Assembly: GCF_000276665.1 (NCBI RefSeq)
Contig: NW_004955429.1
Span: 5,173,286 to 5,237,285, forward strand
Reading direction: 5' to 3'
DNA length: 64,000 bases
From: Chinchilla lanigera
Lineage: Eukaryota > Chordata > Mammalia > Rodentia > Chinchillidae
The notes beneath the pieces are model-generated. The model searched no databases and was not told the DNA's origin. It worked only from the letters and a program-made list of their open reading frames with translations. Made by a program: the position numbers and the translations under genes. Positions 10,864-22,603 of this stretch are shown one piece after another (the stretch's first letter is position 1; each line of letters starts with the position of its first letter).

Positions 10864-11774
10864 TGCCTTAACCATTTAATCATTCACTGCTGTTTCTTTT
10901 GGTGTGTGGGTTTGCCGGCAGGAGGGGAAGGTGGAGAGTTATGAGGGCTTAACTCAGTATCTCTTGCCTTTGCTCAGGTTCCTTGAGGCAAAGAAAATCT
11001 AGAATATAAAAATACGGAATTTGAAATTCAAAAATCTTTAAACCCTAGGAAATTACAATCTCCATGGCTAAGCAGTGAACAGCAAAAACAGAATCAGGAA
11101 AATAGAAGACAAATTCTACAGTCTAGTTCTTCTACCCCTGGTTATAGTCACTATTTAACCTCCCGACCACTCCACTCCAGGTGTGGGAGATCCTTCACTG
11201 CACAGATGGTGGTTAATGGTAACAAATGCCACAGAAAATCAGCCCGGCAGTTCATACACACTGGGTCATATTTAAGAATTAATTCCTTCTCCAGTGAGTA
11301 CTCAGACATCAACAAAATAGTGACAAAAACTATCTCTTTGGAAGGCAAACAGTCGGAAAGTTATTGGAAACAGTATCCATGAAAACATGTTATAGGCACT
11401 TAAATAATGAAATTACTCATCTGAAATTCTTAGCAGCATGGCGCTCATCTTATTTACAAAGGACATTAATCATGACCCTGGTTTTTTTTTTTTGTAACTG
11501 CATACTAAACATAGTTTAATATTGCTATCAGTATGGCAACCATAATTCACACTCTTGTCTCCAGAAACCACATCAGAAGGTAAGTTGGGCAAAATGACAT
11601 CATAGGCATAAATATTTATTTCCAACCGTAAATTATTGGCGAAAGTCAGGTCTTTATTTCCAGTAGCAATAAATTACTTACCTCACAACCGATTGAGACA
11701 CGCCACTATGTGAAGTCAAGCAGTCAGAACTCCCAGCTAGTCTGATCCTTACCCTTTGTGGTTGATAACAGTAA
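10864..11774. other. Unique stretch with splice-like signals
   Basis: No repeat recognised. It holds a possible 15-nt exon-like segment on the plus strand at 11565-11579 and an exon-like 24-nt segment on the minus strand at 11682-11705. Both could be chance. Confidence 0.4.
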
Positions 11775-11880
11775 TGCTCCGAGAGCATAAATAAGTTGTT
11801 AGAGGTCACACAGCTCCAAGTAGCAGCCGGCCACCCACTGAAACCAAGTCAGCTGATTTGGGTCTAGAGCTCCTTTTACA
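11775..11880 (-). mobile_element. MIR SINE fragment
   Basis: agttgttagaggtcacacag and the following agtagcagccgg block read as the reverse complement of MIR (the taagtaacttgcccaaggtcacacagc region). Confidence 0.6.
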
Positions 11881-14080
11881 GGACACATCGCATTGCAGCA
11901 GGCCTAATATGTTATTCCAGTGAAAAACAGTTTCATAGTGCAGAATGTGACTCACTTTTCTTCCAAGACATATGCCATCTTCCCACTAGGAAGAGTCATC
12001 TCTTCCCCATTTAGCCACTGGACCACTTTGTAACGGCACGGTGGCTGTACTGCTTTTTCAAAATATATGAGACTTATTCTAAAATCAACATCTCATGTTC
12101 ACACATTACATTGCAAATGTGTTTACTCTGGACTGAAAATACTTTTAACAGAAGAAAAAAAAATCAGACTTATCATGGCTTAGACAAAATTTGCGTTTTT
12201 ACAAAATTATTTATTATAGCAGAGAATCTTTAATTTCAATGACAAGGTTGCCTGCAGCAATGTTTAATATTCATTCACTTTTATTCAGGCAGAAAATTGA
12301 CATTAGAACAGGCCTATTTTTATAAAAGACAGTCTAGTTTTTCCACAGGGAAGATCCTCTTTCAAATATTATTCAAAAATATGCACAGAAAGTATAGCTT
12401 CAACATGTGATATCAAGTGATAACTTTTTATTAACTATTATATCCAGTAAAAGGATTTTGCAGACATCCTGAGAGCACAGCAGGGATGAGAACTTGGAAA
12501 CTGGGCTAATAAGGACAGACAGCTCAGGCCCTGCCACATGTCCTAGACACAGGTCACCAGAGAAATGAAGATTCTTCTCTCTCAGTACATTGACAGCCAT
12601 TTGTTTGCTCAATATCTAGGCTGCAGATGTTAGAAAATGTCAGCCTTCAAAAGGAACAAGGAACTAACCACTGCATATTGACCCAGGCTGTCATCCAGGA
12701 GAACCCTGGTTTGGTAACAGGGAAAATTTTTTAAAAATTAAAAAATAAACCTCCACACAGAGAGCTCTACAGATAAGGACGGAGATCCAACAAATCCATT
12801 CCTTTCCCATTCTTCCTCAAGACCCAGCCACAATGTGAGCAGTTAACTGAGGGTCACTGTGCCCTTGGATCTGGGCAAATTTTGCCCAGGCTCTGCTTTG
12901 CCCAAGCTATTTGCTGGTCCGCCTTCAGATCTTTCCTGCCAAGACTGGCTTAACTGGGCAGCAGTACATCTGCGCTGCTTTCTTGGCAACAAAGAAAAAC
13001 ATGTGGTCAGGAGTTGTGTTACGGGTGGAGAAAGGGCAGGAAGCAACACAAAAGCAAACAGGCCTGAGCCAGCGGAAAGAAAGAAACACGTGGAAGAGCG
13101 TCCTGCGAAGCCCTGGCTATTGCAGAGGCAACAGGAGTGAGCCTGGCACTACCTAGATCTTTTTCGTGGCAAAATCGCAGGGCATGAAAATGGTGTTGCC
13201 AGGCCAGGAGTGCTGGGAGCACAGGCAGGTGAGAGGGACATCAGGAACATTGCCTGGCACCTAGCTTGCAAGTTTAGGAAGCAGGATAAAGCCTAGAGCA
13301 AGGGTGCAGCCACCCCAGGGGACCAGAAAGATTAGTACCAAGCTCTGGACCTGGGGCTCCCACTCCAGGCAGCGTATTCCTCACTCTCTGAAATATATGG
13401 GAAACATTATGTTTTATCTAGAAAAGAAACTTACTATAACATAAAATTTCCTGTTACAAAGTTTTCACCTTTTTTTAGTGCTTTTTAATCAATACAATAG
13501 AATGATCCAGACCCAACTGGGCAATTTTCCTTGGGGCTTGATCACCTTGAAACTACAACGTGTATTACAGTACTCATTCAGCAAATATGCAACACGATGG
13601 AGACACGAAGATGTAGTATCAGGAAAGCAATGGTGCGTCTCTCCTAAATAACATATAATGCAATGCAATTATATGTGGAATCGTACAGGGCTGTGTGTTT
13701 GATTTGGTACAGAAGAGATTATTTCATTTATTTTGCTTTTGGAAGTGTGTGGAATAATTTGATGTTTGCAGGGAAGAATAAACCCACAAGAGATTTAAGA
13801 GGACAAATAGTGTGTATGTGTGTCTGAAGCTGCTGATGTTATGTGTTACTGTTTATAAAACTCATTATAATGTTTCTTTAATCAAACCAGCACAGGAGTA
13901 AAACAAATAGATGAATAGAGAATCCAGGAAAAGATCTAAATATCTGTGTGACATTAACGGGTGACAAAATATTATTTCAATTTTTAGGAGAAAAAAATAG
14001 CTCAGTGTTTCCTCCTCTAAATTAGAATTTGATAAAGTTTGGTAAATGTTTCTGGCACCAAGCATTAAACCATTTTGAGG
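11881..14080. other. Unique stretch with a GC-richer patch
   Basis: AT-rich flanks enclose a GC-richer patch at about 12840-13380 with overlapping open frames of 67-93 codons on both strands and a donor-like CAG/GTGAGAG near 13228. No known protein was recognised. Nothing else was seen. Confidence 0.45.
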
Positions 14081-14915
14081 TAAAATAGTTGGACCCCATC
14101 CCACAGGAAAGGCAAAAATAAATTTTCGAAGAATTAAGATTTAAATGCTAAAAAATTAGACAAAACAGAGTCCTTAAGCAAAATAGGAATATTTGAAGCT
14201 ATAAAGCCAAAATAGTTTGACTATAGAAAGAACTTTAAGAAAAGCATTTAGAATGTTAAATTATTTCACAAGTAATATGAAAAGACAAATTACACATATT
14301 TGCAAAACCCCACAAGAGCTTGGGAGTTAAATTCTGTAAGTTAATAAAAAGGCATAGAAATGAAAAAATGGGCAAGGAACAATTTTCAAAATCCGGTTTT
14401 CAAAATATAGTTCATGAAAAAGTGTCTAAAGTCTTTTTTCTGTTTGTTTGTTTGTTTGTTTGTTTTTCTGGTACTGGGAATCGAACTCACGACCTTGTGC
14501 TTTACCAGGCAGGCACTGTGCCACTGAGCTAAATCCCCAGCCCCCTAAAGGCTTTAATAACTACATTAAAAGATGCTCAAGTTCACCAGTAGTCTTGGGA
14601 ACACAAATTAAAGGCACAATGACATGGATAGTTCTTATATTAGATTGACATTAATTAGCTAGAGCTGTACTCTCATGTGCTAGCTGGGAAAAAGTGAAAG
14701 TTCTCTCACACGTTGCTGGCAGAAAAGTGGATACTAAAGTTAAGGAAACTAAATAGGTGCAATGTGTAGCATTATTTGTACTGATCTACCTCCACCCAAA
14801 GAAATCTAAGAAGAAATTAAATATTCATAAATTGGTAAATGGCTGAATAAACTACAATATGTCATAGTGTTATATAAAATATAAAATGTTATTCAGCTAT
14901 TAAAAACAATGAGTT
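14081..14915 (+). mobile_element. L1M LINE, ORF2 3' part, interrupted
   Basis: Blocks follow the 3' end of old L1 ORF2 in order: ttaagatttaaatgctaaaa, agaaatgaaaaaatgggcaa, [ID insertion], ttaaaagatgctcaagttca, cacacgttgctggcagaaaa, gtaaatggctgaataaacta, and aaaatgttattcagctatta. The reading frame is destroyed. A minus-strand ID sits inside and a B1 abuts the end. Confidence 0.85.
14438..14543 (-). mobile_element. ID SINE inside L1M
   Basis: A (TTTG)n tail, gggaatcgaactcac and ctgagctaaatccccagcc give a minus-strand ID. The flanking direct repeat is imperfect: tctaaagtctttt on the left, cctaaaggcttta on the right. Confidence 0.95.
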
Positions 14916-14916
14916 C

Positions 14917-15085
14917 AGCCAGGTGTAGTGGTGCGTATCTGTAATCCCAGCACTAAGGGAAGCTGAGGCTGGAGGACTGACATGAGTATGAGGCCAGTCT
15001 TGGCTACATAGTGAGTTCCAGGCCACCCTGAACCACATAGTGTGACCCTGTCTCAGAACAAACAAACAAACAAACAAAACCAAAT
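14917..15085 (+). mobile_element. B1 SINE
   Basis: Starts gccaggtgtagtggtgcg, continues with tgtaatcccagcactaaggg and a ctggctacatagtgagttcc-type internal duplication, and ends accctgtctcagaac followed by (AAAC)n. Inserted at the end of the L1M fragment. Confidence 0.93.
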
Positions 15086-15175
15086 AAATGAAAGTGTTAT
15101 GATTGTAAATATCGATAAGAAGAAATACCAATGACACCTTGTTTGTGAGAGAAGGTAAGGGATGAGGAAATGCAG

Positions 15176-15556
15176 TGCAATGGTTAATTTTGTAGCAACT
15201 TTACTAGGCTATGCGGCCAGATATCAGGTCAATCACCAGTCTGAATGTCACTGAAGGTAGATTTTAGATGTGGTTAACACTTAAATGAGCTGACTTTGAA
15301 TAAAGCAGATGACTCTGCAGAGCTTGGGTGGGCCCTGTCCAATCAGTTAAAGATTTTAAGAAGGAAAAGGCCTAAGAGCCCCAGAGAAAGAGGGAATTCT
15401 GTCTCCACACTGCTTCCAGACCCATAACGGCAGGGGTGCAGCCTCCCAGCCTTCCCTGAAGACTTCAGACTTCTCAGGTTCCACAATTAGGTAAGCTAAT
15501 TCCTCAAAATCTCTCTTCTCTCTTCCCTCTCCCTTCTCCCTCTTCTCTCTCTTTTT
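15176..15556 (+). mobile_element. Old mammal-wide interspersed repeat, family not named
   Basis: Blocks gtagcaactttactaggcta, gctgactttgaataaagcag, gtgggccctgtccaatcag, and a 3' end gctaattcctcaaaatctct fit a common old repeat (gtcaacttgactgg ... gagccaattcctataataaatctc). I recognise the layout but not the Repbase name. Confidence 0.55.
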
Positions 15557-15557
15557 T
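15505..15557 (+). repeat. CT-rich low-complexity tract
   Basis: Nearly pure pyrimidine tract (ctctcttctctcttccctct and similar) ending in a T run. Confidence 0.85.
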
Positions 15558-15701
15558 AATATAGTATTGAAATTATATTTCCAATGCTATAAACAAAACT
15601 CATGAATGTTTGATTTAGACTTGTGAATGTAGTTATATTCGCATAGGTCTGTGTGAATATGCAGAACATTGAGGAAGAACTTGTATGATGCTGAAAATAC
15701 T

Positions 15702-15731
15702 GGTGTGTGTGTGTGTGTGTGTGTGTGTGTT
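15702..15731 (+). repeat. (TG)n microsatellite
   Basis: Fifteen TG/GT units without interruption. Confidence 0.97.
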
Positions 15732-15994
15732 GATAAAGAAGAGAAAAATGTCTACAGCAAAACAGAAATAGCATGATATTAAAGAAAGTACAATAACACC
15801 AAACAAGTATAAATAGAAAGACTAAATTTTAAAAACATCAGCTGGGACACAAAAGCAAAGCGTGTTTTATGCCAGGCTAAAGTGTGTTACTGTCTTGTCC
15901 TGTGCACAGTAGAAAGTCATCAAAGGTTTAAAATACACAAACAAGAAAAATTTGAAGAGAATTTTCTAAGATAAGCTCCTTTAAGGTATAATAA

Positions 15995-16245
15995 GAGTAT
16001 GGTGCTTGGAAGCTTGGGCTTTGATATCAGGTGGAACTGGGTTCAAATCCCAGCTCCATAACTTATTTGGGTGTGACTTTTTCTGTATTATTTAATTACT
16101 CCGAGTTTTACTGGCCTTATCTGTAAAATAGAAGAGTAATAATAACACCGACTTCATGAGAGTGTGTGAGTATCCCATGAGATCATAGGTGGAGAGCACA
16201 ATGCTGCTTGCTGGCATGGAGTAAATAGTTGGATTTATTACTAGT
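15995..16245 (+). mobile_element. MIR SINE, near full length
   Basis: agcttgggctttgatatcag, ctgggttcaaatcccagctc, ggccttatctgtaaaataga, and a 3' part with ctgcttgctggcatggagta follow MIR from 5' to 3'. Confidence 0.85.
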
Positions 16246-16505
16246 GTTGTTTAATGACTATTTGAGAAATTCCTAAAGGACTGTTAGGAAAATCCAAGCA
16301 AAATTTGCAAAGAAACAGTTAAGTGGGTGACTGAGTAGTTCAGGAAACCCAAGTACAAGGGAAGGAGAGTGGTGTGCGTGTCCATGTACTTGTGGTCAGA
16401 GGAAGAGGCGGGGACACGAGAATGGACAGAAGGGGGGTCTTATAGGTTCAACCTACAGGAGAACTTCATTACTGAGGATGATAGTGACATTTTTTAATTC
16501 AATGG

Positions 16506-16809
16506 TATCTTAGTCTGTTTGTGCTGCAAATTACAGACTTGGTAATTTGTAAAGAATAGAAATTTATTTCTCATGATTCTGGAGACAGAGACATCTAAGA
16601 TCAAGCAAAGCCACCGCCTCAGGTGCCTGGCTAAAGGCTTCTTACCAATCATCATGGTAGGGGTGGAAAAGAGCTAGCTGGCTCACTGCTGAGCAAAGAG
16701 TCTCCTAAAAGGGCCTTAGTCCCATGAGTGGAGGAGCAGTTGTCATGACCTAATCATCTCTTCACACAGGCCAACATGAATTTTGGAGGTGACATACTGA
16801 ACCATAACG
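16506..16809 (-). mobile_element. MaLR (MLT1/MST-like) LTR
   Basis: Reverse complement of a MaLR LTR: cttagtctgtttgtgctgca, agaaatttatttctcatgat, cctaatcatctcttcacaca, and caacatgaattttggaggtg near the far end. Confidence 0.85.
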
Positions 16810-16919
16810 GATACTGACCCTGGTAATAGTAGAGCAACAGGTTTGGGAGAAGGGTAAGGTCGGGATTTTGGCTTGGGATGTAATAATCACTAGTATTTCT
16901 CAAATGTTTAATATGTAAT

Positions 16920-17050
16920 ATTTCATGACTTTTCCCAGGGCCCTATGAAACTGTTATAATTCCATTTCCCATTTCACAGGTGAGGAAACTGAAGAATAGA
17001 GGGATAACCAACTTTCCCAGGGCCACGGAGATAACAATTGCTGGAATTGA
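16920..17050 (-). mobile_element. MIR SINE
   Basis: ttataattccatttcccatt and tcacaggtgaggaaactgaa, then a gcccagggccacgga-like block, are the reverse complement of the MIR 3' half. Confidence 0.75.
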
Positions 17051-17074
17051 GTTATAAAAAGATGAAGAGAGAGT

Positions 17075-17178
17075 GGGGCTGGGGATTTAGCTCAGCGGCA
17101 AAGTGCCTGCCTGGCAAGCACAAGGTCATGAGTTCAATTCCTGGTACTGGAAGTAAAACACCAAAAAAAAAAAACAAG
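17075..17178 (+). mobile_element. ID SINE
   Basis: ggggctggggatttagctca through gagttcaattcctggtac and a tail with C interruptions. The direct repeat is imperfect: aaaaagatgaagaga (left), aaaaagacaaagaga (right). Confidence 0.95.
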
Positions 17179-17434
17179 AAAAAGACAAAGAGAACTTCAA
17201 AGCAGAGGCCAATGTCAAAGGCACCAAGGGCTGCCAACCATCTGAAAAGTGAATGCTGAAAACATACACTGAATTTGGAAACTGGGTGGTAATCTTATCC
17301 TTGCTAGGGTCTGACTTCAGTGGCTTTAGAAGCAAAGCACACAGAAGAAAAGGTGGTAAATATTGACTATTTTTTCAAGGAATATAACATCTAAGAGCAG
17401 GAGAAATAAGGCAGTTGAAATGTTTGGCCTCTGC

Positions 17435-17765
17435 TTGAATCAGTTCCTCTGATGGCACCTTCCTTTTCTCAGAACAAAACGAAATGTCTCTCTTGACCTA
17501 CAAGGTTCCACCTGACCTGGCCCCCACCTACCACTTTGACTTCATCACCTGCCGCTCTTCCCTGCCTAGTGGTCTTGCAGCTTCTGTGGCCTCACGTTTT
17601 TCCTGGACACACAGTGACTTCATGTGCCTTTGTTTCCTTGGCCTGGCCCACTCCACCTCCAGTGGTTTGCACATTTTACACTTAGTTTTGTCATATATCC
17701 TTGTGGGAGGCTTTCACTGACCCACTTATCTAAGAAAGCATTCCTCTAAAAAAATTCAAATGTAT
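17435..17765 (+). mobile_element. L2 LINE, 3' portion
   Basis: ctacaaggttccacctgacc, then a ttgcagcttctgtggcctc block, a cctttgtttccttggcctgg block and tgggaggctttcactgaccc follow the L2 3' order. The 78-codon frame here is L2-derived. Confidence 0.8.
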
Positions 17766-18139
17766 AGACATAGAAAACACAACTGAGGTTTCTGGGGCAA
17801 AATAGAAGACAATTAATGGAGAGATGATGATAGGAGGGTAAAAAGAAGTAGATAAATTGAGTGGACAGATCTAAAGAGCTGATGTATAACAGGACAATGG
17901 TAGGTCATAAAATTATACTGTATATAAACTCTTGCTAAATGAGATTTTAGGTGCTCTTGCCATAAAAACAAAAAGTGAAAAACTATGTGAGGTTATGGGT
18001 ATGTCAATTTGCTTCCCTATAACAATTTCTTAACTCTTTACATGTACCCTATAACATTGTAATGTATACCTTAATTATCCACAGTAAACCTTGTTTTATA
18101 TATTATATTTAAAATGAAATATCATTCCTTCCACCCCAT
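17766..18139. other. Unique AT-rich stretch
   Basis: Nothing recognised. Confidence 0.5.
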
Positions 18140-18375
18140 GTCTCTTCCCTTACTCATCCAGCTTTGCTTTTCTTCTGGGCTCTCATCATCGACGATCTCC
18201 TGATGGTGAGCAGCTTTCTTTCCCTATCCCCTTCCTCCATGATGTCTACCTTGGAGCCAGTCAACTATAGACTACAACCTCTGAAACTACGAGCCCAAAT
18301 CAACCTGTCCAATCTGAACTTCCAAGTGTCAGTTCAGGTATTTTGTCTCAGCAACAGGAAAGATGACTAAATCAA
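18140..18375 (+). mobile_element. MaLR LTR, 3' half
   Basis: cttggagccagtcaactata, ctctgaaactacgagcccaa, and a tattttgtctcagcaacagg end match the 3' half of MT/MST-type MaLR LTRs. The 5' half is missing. Confidence 0.75.
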
Positions 18376-18428
18376 TGCTTTACTGTATGCTGAAAAAAAT
18401 TTTTGAGAGTAGATTTTAAGTATTCTTA

Positions 18429-18437
18429 CAACACACA

Positions 18438-18481
<44 letters not shown>
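18429..18481 (+). repeat. (CA)n microsatellite
   Basis: About 26 CA units with one ATA interruption near the start. Confidence 0.97.
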
Positions 18482-18484
<3 letters not shown>

Positions 18485-19026
18485 TCTAATTATGGTATTT
18501 TGTCCAAGATATGAGAAAGTGACCAATAATTTTATTCTCTAGTACCTGAAGTATTTGGTTAACAAGAGTTATGGACATCTGTAAATAACTGCAGATAGAA
18601 GACTTTCATTTCATTGATCATCCAATTTTTGACCTCCAATTCTTTATTTTCAAGTTAAACCTAAAAATGCATGATTACCATGTTTATAATCTATACATTA
18701 AAAAAAGTCCAATGAATTTAAAGTTAACCTTTATTAATATTTTCACTTAATGCCCTTCCTTTCTTTAAGACTTACTGCAGATACAACTTTTATGTGATAA
18801 AAGAAGCTAGGCAGAGAGAAGCTAATATAAAATGCAAGCCAACCATTTGGGAGCCACTGAGCATATTAGGCTGTTCCTGAATTCATCTAAATGCACTCAG
18901 GTGTCCAGGCCCAGACTTCGGGTCTAACATTTTAATCCTATTCATAATAATGTAGAGGTTTCATCTTCACAAAATTGGTCAGTTCAGAGACAGAATCTAT
19001 GATTTCCATCCCAGCCTTCCTATTTG
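18482..19026. other. Unique AT-rich stretch
   Basis: Nothing recognised. Confidence 0.5.
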
Positions 19027-19632
19027 TGCTATTTTTTTTATTGCTGTCATAAATTATCACACAATTAGAAGCTCTAAAGAACAAATTTTGTTATTTCAGA
19101 GTTCTGTAGATCAGAAATCTTGGTGGCTTACTTTGTTTTTTGGTTCTAAGGCTCACAAGGCAGGAGTTGATATTTTGCCTGGGTTGGGCATTTAAGGAGA
19201 GGCTTTGGGGAAGAACCCACTTCTAGTCTCGTTCTCATTGTTGGAAGGAAGAACTTAGACTGAGGTCCCCAGTTCTTTGCTGACTTCCATGTGGGGGCTA
19301 CCCTGGGATCCTTCAAATCTCCATGTTCTCATTATAATGGTCCTTCTATCTTAGAGCCAGCAATGGGCAGCTGAACCTGCTCATATTTCAAATTTTTCTG
19401 AGCTTCTCTTCTGCCATATCTCTCTGACTCTAACTGGGGAAGGGTCTTAGCTCTTAAAGATTTACATGGATTAGATTAGACTTGGCTAGGTAATCTAGAA
19501 TAAACTATCTTTAAGACATATAACTGTAATTACACCTGAAGAGTCCCCTTTGCCATGTAATATGCTAAAGTCATAATTTCCAGGGAATAGGGCATGGACA
19601 TCTTTGGAAATCCATTCTGCCTACCTATAAAC
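19027..19632 (-). mobile_element. MLT1-type MaLR LTR
   Basis: Reverse-complement order typical of MLT1: gtcataaattatcacacaat, gagttctgtagatcagaaat, a cttagagccagcaatgggca block, ctctgactctaactggggaa, and ggacatctttggaaatccat. Diverged and old. Confidence 0.8.
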
Positions 19633-19799
19633 CTACTGTGTTTGTATACATCATCATTCAACCCAAATTAACTTGAAATTTCTAGAAGCCTCTCTTTCTT
19701 CCTGTAAGTCTCCTGACTGTGTTACTAGACAAGATATCTCCTACCACGAAATCAAAGAGTTAGTTTAGCTTCCTTGTATGACATAGGGACAGTGGGAAG

Positions 19800-20215
19800 A
19801 AAATGAAAAAGAACATTTTAATGTACTACCTGCAATAAAGAAAGATAAACTTGAGTCATTTGTAGGTAAATGGACACACCTTGAGACCATAATGACCATA
19901 AGTGAAATAAATCAGACACACAAGCTTAAATATTATCACATGGTTTATCTTATACGAAAAACCCAAAATGTAAATGAAGGGGAATGAGCGATGAAGGGAA
20001 GATAAAAAGATGCCAAAAGAGAGAACTGAAGGAAAAAACATAAAGCGAGCTTTTGTGAATGGGAAAGGGACAAGACTTGGAAGAAGCAGGGAGGGACAGG
20101 AGGGAATGCGACAACAAAAGTGTTAGGCTTGTTACACACGTCCAAGCTCCCCATGACCAACGTGACTGTTCTCTACCGCAAACATGTACTAATAAAAAAT
20201 ATTTTTAAAAAAAGA
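19800..20215 (+). mobile_element. L1 3' end, lineage-specific tail
   Basis: caccttgagaccataatgac and gtgaaataaatcagacacac match the end of L1 ORF2. They are followed by a G/A-rich 3' UTR-like segment and an A-rich end (aataaaaaatatttttaaaa). The UTR does not resemble a mouse L1 tail I know. Confidence 0.75.
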
Positions 20216-20963
20216 GTTTAATGTTTACTGGCCTTTGTTTGCCTAAAGCAAACTGAAAGTAAGCTATCACAAGACTTGGCATTCTTCAAGAACAATTCCT
20301 TTATTATTAATATTATAGTAATATATTTGAATAGTTTAAAAAACTAGATACCTAAATTGTTCACAAAGGAAGAAAGGAAAATGCTTATTAACAATTTGTA
20401 ACTCCAAAGCTCTGTTTGTTTAATTCACTTATTCTTAAACATGGTTGGTCCTACATAAAAACATTCCATTACCATGTGCGGGTAGCATCCTTAAATGATG
20501 TTGCTGTCACAGACGGCAAGGGAATCCGGTCATGTTGATGGAAGTTACATACTGAAAATCACACGAACAAGGGGACTGAAATGAAATGGAATCATTTCCA
20601 AGTAGGTTGCAGGCAAGGAGTAATGATATTAAATTATCACCTAGGAAACCACAAGTATAAATTTTTAAAGATTTCATCATTAAGGCTGGTTGGGATGTAG
20701 TGTCAAGAAAAAGAAGGCTACCTCAGAAGCACAAGGAAGAAAATCTCAGCAAACAGAGCAAGAAGGCCAAGGGGTCCTGCCCTGTGGGGGTCCAGCTAGT
20801 AGTTGTGCACAGCTCTGAGGAAAAGGCCGGAGAAGTCAGCACTTCAGAGGGGCATCGCTGCCTGGGCACAATGACTCTGCTGCTTCTCTGCAGCCCTCTC
20901 CGACAAGACTAGTGACATTCTGCACTGTGACCGCACATGCCATTCCTCAGATGAGCATACGAT
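20216..20963. other. Unique stretch
   Basis: No repeat recognised. A 70-codon frame at 20700-20912 with a Lys/Arg-rich start has no upstream promoter or splice context and is not supported as a gene. Confidence 0.5.
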
Positions 20964-21150
20964 AGTGAGCACAAGGGACCGAACCCAGGGCTTTTGCACT
21001 GAACAACATCCCCAGCCCTTTTTAATTGGTGAGATAAGGTCTCCCTAAGTTCCTGAGTTACCCAAACCGGTCTTGAACTTGCAATCCTCCTGCCTCAGCC
21101 TCCCAGAGTGCTGAAATTATGGGCATTCACCACCATTCCTGGTGTGCATA
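20964..21150 (-). mobile_element. B1-ID composite SINE (B1-dID type)
   Basis: Reverse complement: ID-like half (gggaccgaacccagggct, catccccagccc) followed by a B1 half (cttgaacttgcaatcctcct, gcctcagcctcccagagtgc, caccattcctggtgtgc). Confidence 0.88.
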
Positions 21151-22332
21151 CGCCTTTGAAATTCTACATGACATTCTAATTCAGAAGGGAAAGTCTTCCA
21201 AGCCTGTGACTCCGAGTAAATTCCTTTTGTAGTGGCTGCCAAAAAAATCACAGGAAAATAACTTTAGACACTTTAGTCTAAACATGGTGACACTTTCATG
21301 AGGTTAATAAACCCATCTCTTAAAGTTTATATATTTAGAATGTCTTCAGAAAGCATCTAACCATTTCTAATACATGCATTAACTTATTCTTTGTATTGAA
21401 AGCTAACATACCACGGCCAAAAGTAATACAGTTCTGACACAAACTTGAACAACTATTTATAGGTGGAAGGACCCCATATATCCCTACAGCCACAGTCTTA
21501 CCTGCTGTAGGTAGTTGCTATCCCTTGGCACCCAGATCAAAGAATACCCCAAGGGATGTGTTGGATAAAAGGTGTGCCAGTATTAGTTTTCCAAAAATAG
21601 CACAGAATAGGTTTTTTTTTTTTTTTTTCTACTGCAGGTAAGAAAACCAGTCAACCCATCAACAATGAAAGTTCTGCCCCAACTTGTTCCCATCACTATT
21701 TATGGAGTTTAACATCTATTGTTGGAAGTTGTCAGTCAAGGTCAATGTCAAAGTCAAGGAGACCTCAGCGGCTCTTAGCATTAGGGCTGGAAAGGTTTTG
21801 AGAAATTCTCATCCAGAGTTTCTCGTTCCACAGGTTTGGGGCTGCTTTCACAAAAAGGGAGTTAGGAATCTATATGTACAATAAACCCTAGATGTTTTAC
21901 ATTGTTCTCCATCTGACTCATTTCTCAGGAGGGAAACTGAGACTGGGCAAGACTGGAAAAAAGGGACCAGGCCCTGAAAAAGTTTCCCAGAGGCACAGCC
22001 CTGTCCTCCCTCCCTCCCACATCAAACCCTCTTGCCCTGTCTCATCTCTGCAGTGTGCTGCTTGGGTCTCTTGACTTACTCCTTTCTTTTAGAAATGTTT
22101 AAAATGCTCTTCATCTATACTTATTAAACTTTATTTTTACTGCTCTCAACTTTTAAATTAAAAGTATTTTTAATCATAGCTCTATCCTCGGGAAATACAT
22201 CCATGCATACTGGAATCTAAGTTGCTTTCTCTTCTGCTATAACTGATTCTTTGTGAAGTTCTTGAGGAAAGATTCATCCCTTCTTCATAAAGGTGGAGAG
22301 GTAGAAGTCCATTCATCCTAAATATTCTTAGA
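21151..22332. other. Unique stretch with a poly-T / AG-GTAAG junction
   Basis: No repeat recognised apart from a run of 17 T at 21612-21628 that leads into ctactgcag/gtaag, a splice-like arrangement at 21637/21638. Confidence 0.45.
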
Positions 22333-22590
22333 GGCAGTATGGTTATCTAACTAGCTGTGCATCAGAAATGCATACAAACCATAGCATAAAAAAATGAAGA
22401 TTCCTGGGTCCCCAGCCCCGGCCTTTTTTTCTGGTGCTGGGCATTGAACTGAGGGCCTCCCATGTGCTAAGCAAACTCTACATCTTAGCTACATTCCCAG
22501 GTCTGGACTTTTGATTCAATATTTTTAAGGTGGGTCATCATTTTCCAGGTGATTCTGATGTGGAGATGGGCTGGAGGACCTCTCCTCAAA
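22333..22590 (+). mobile_element. MER5-type DNA transposon, split by a SINE
   Basis: Left part gtgcatcagaaatgcataca and cctgggtccccagc. Right part, after the SINE, ttttgattcaatatttttaa and ttccaggtgattctgatgtg. Together they read as one MER5 element broken at 22419-22503. Confidence 0.75.
22419..22503 (-). mobile_element. Old ID-like SINE inside MER5
   Basis: ttttctggtgctgggcattg through agctacattcccaggtc is a diverged minus-strand ID-like element interrupting the MER5 copy. Confidence 0.75.
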
Positions 22591-22603
22591 AGTACACAGG
22601 CCT

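Noticed and set aside
11682..11705. 24-nt exon-like segment on the minus strand (acceptor catag, donor GAG/GTAAGTAA)
   Set aside because: Plausible signals but opposite to the nearby plus-strand candidate and too short to judge; taken as a sign of chance splice-like pairs.
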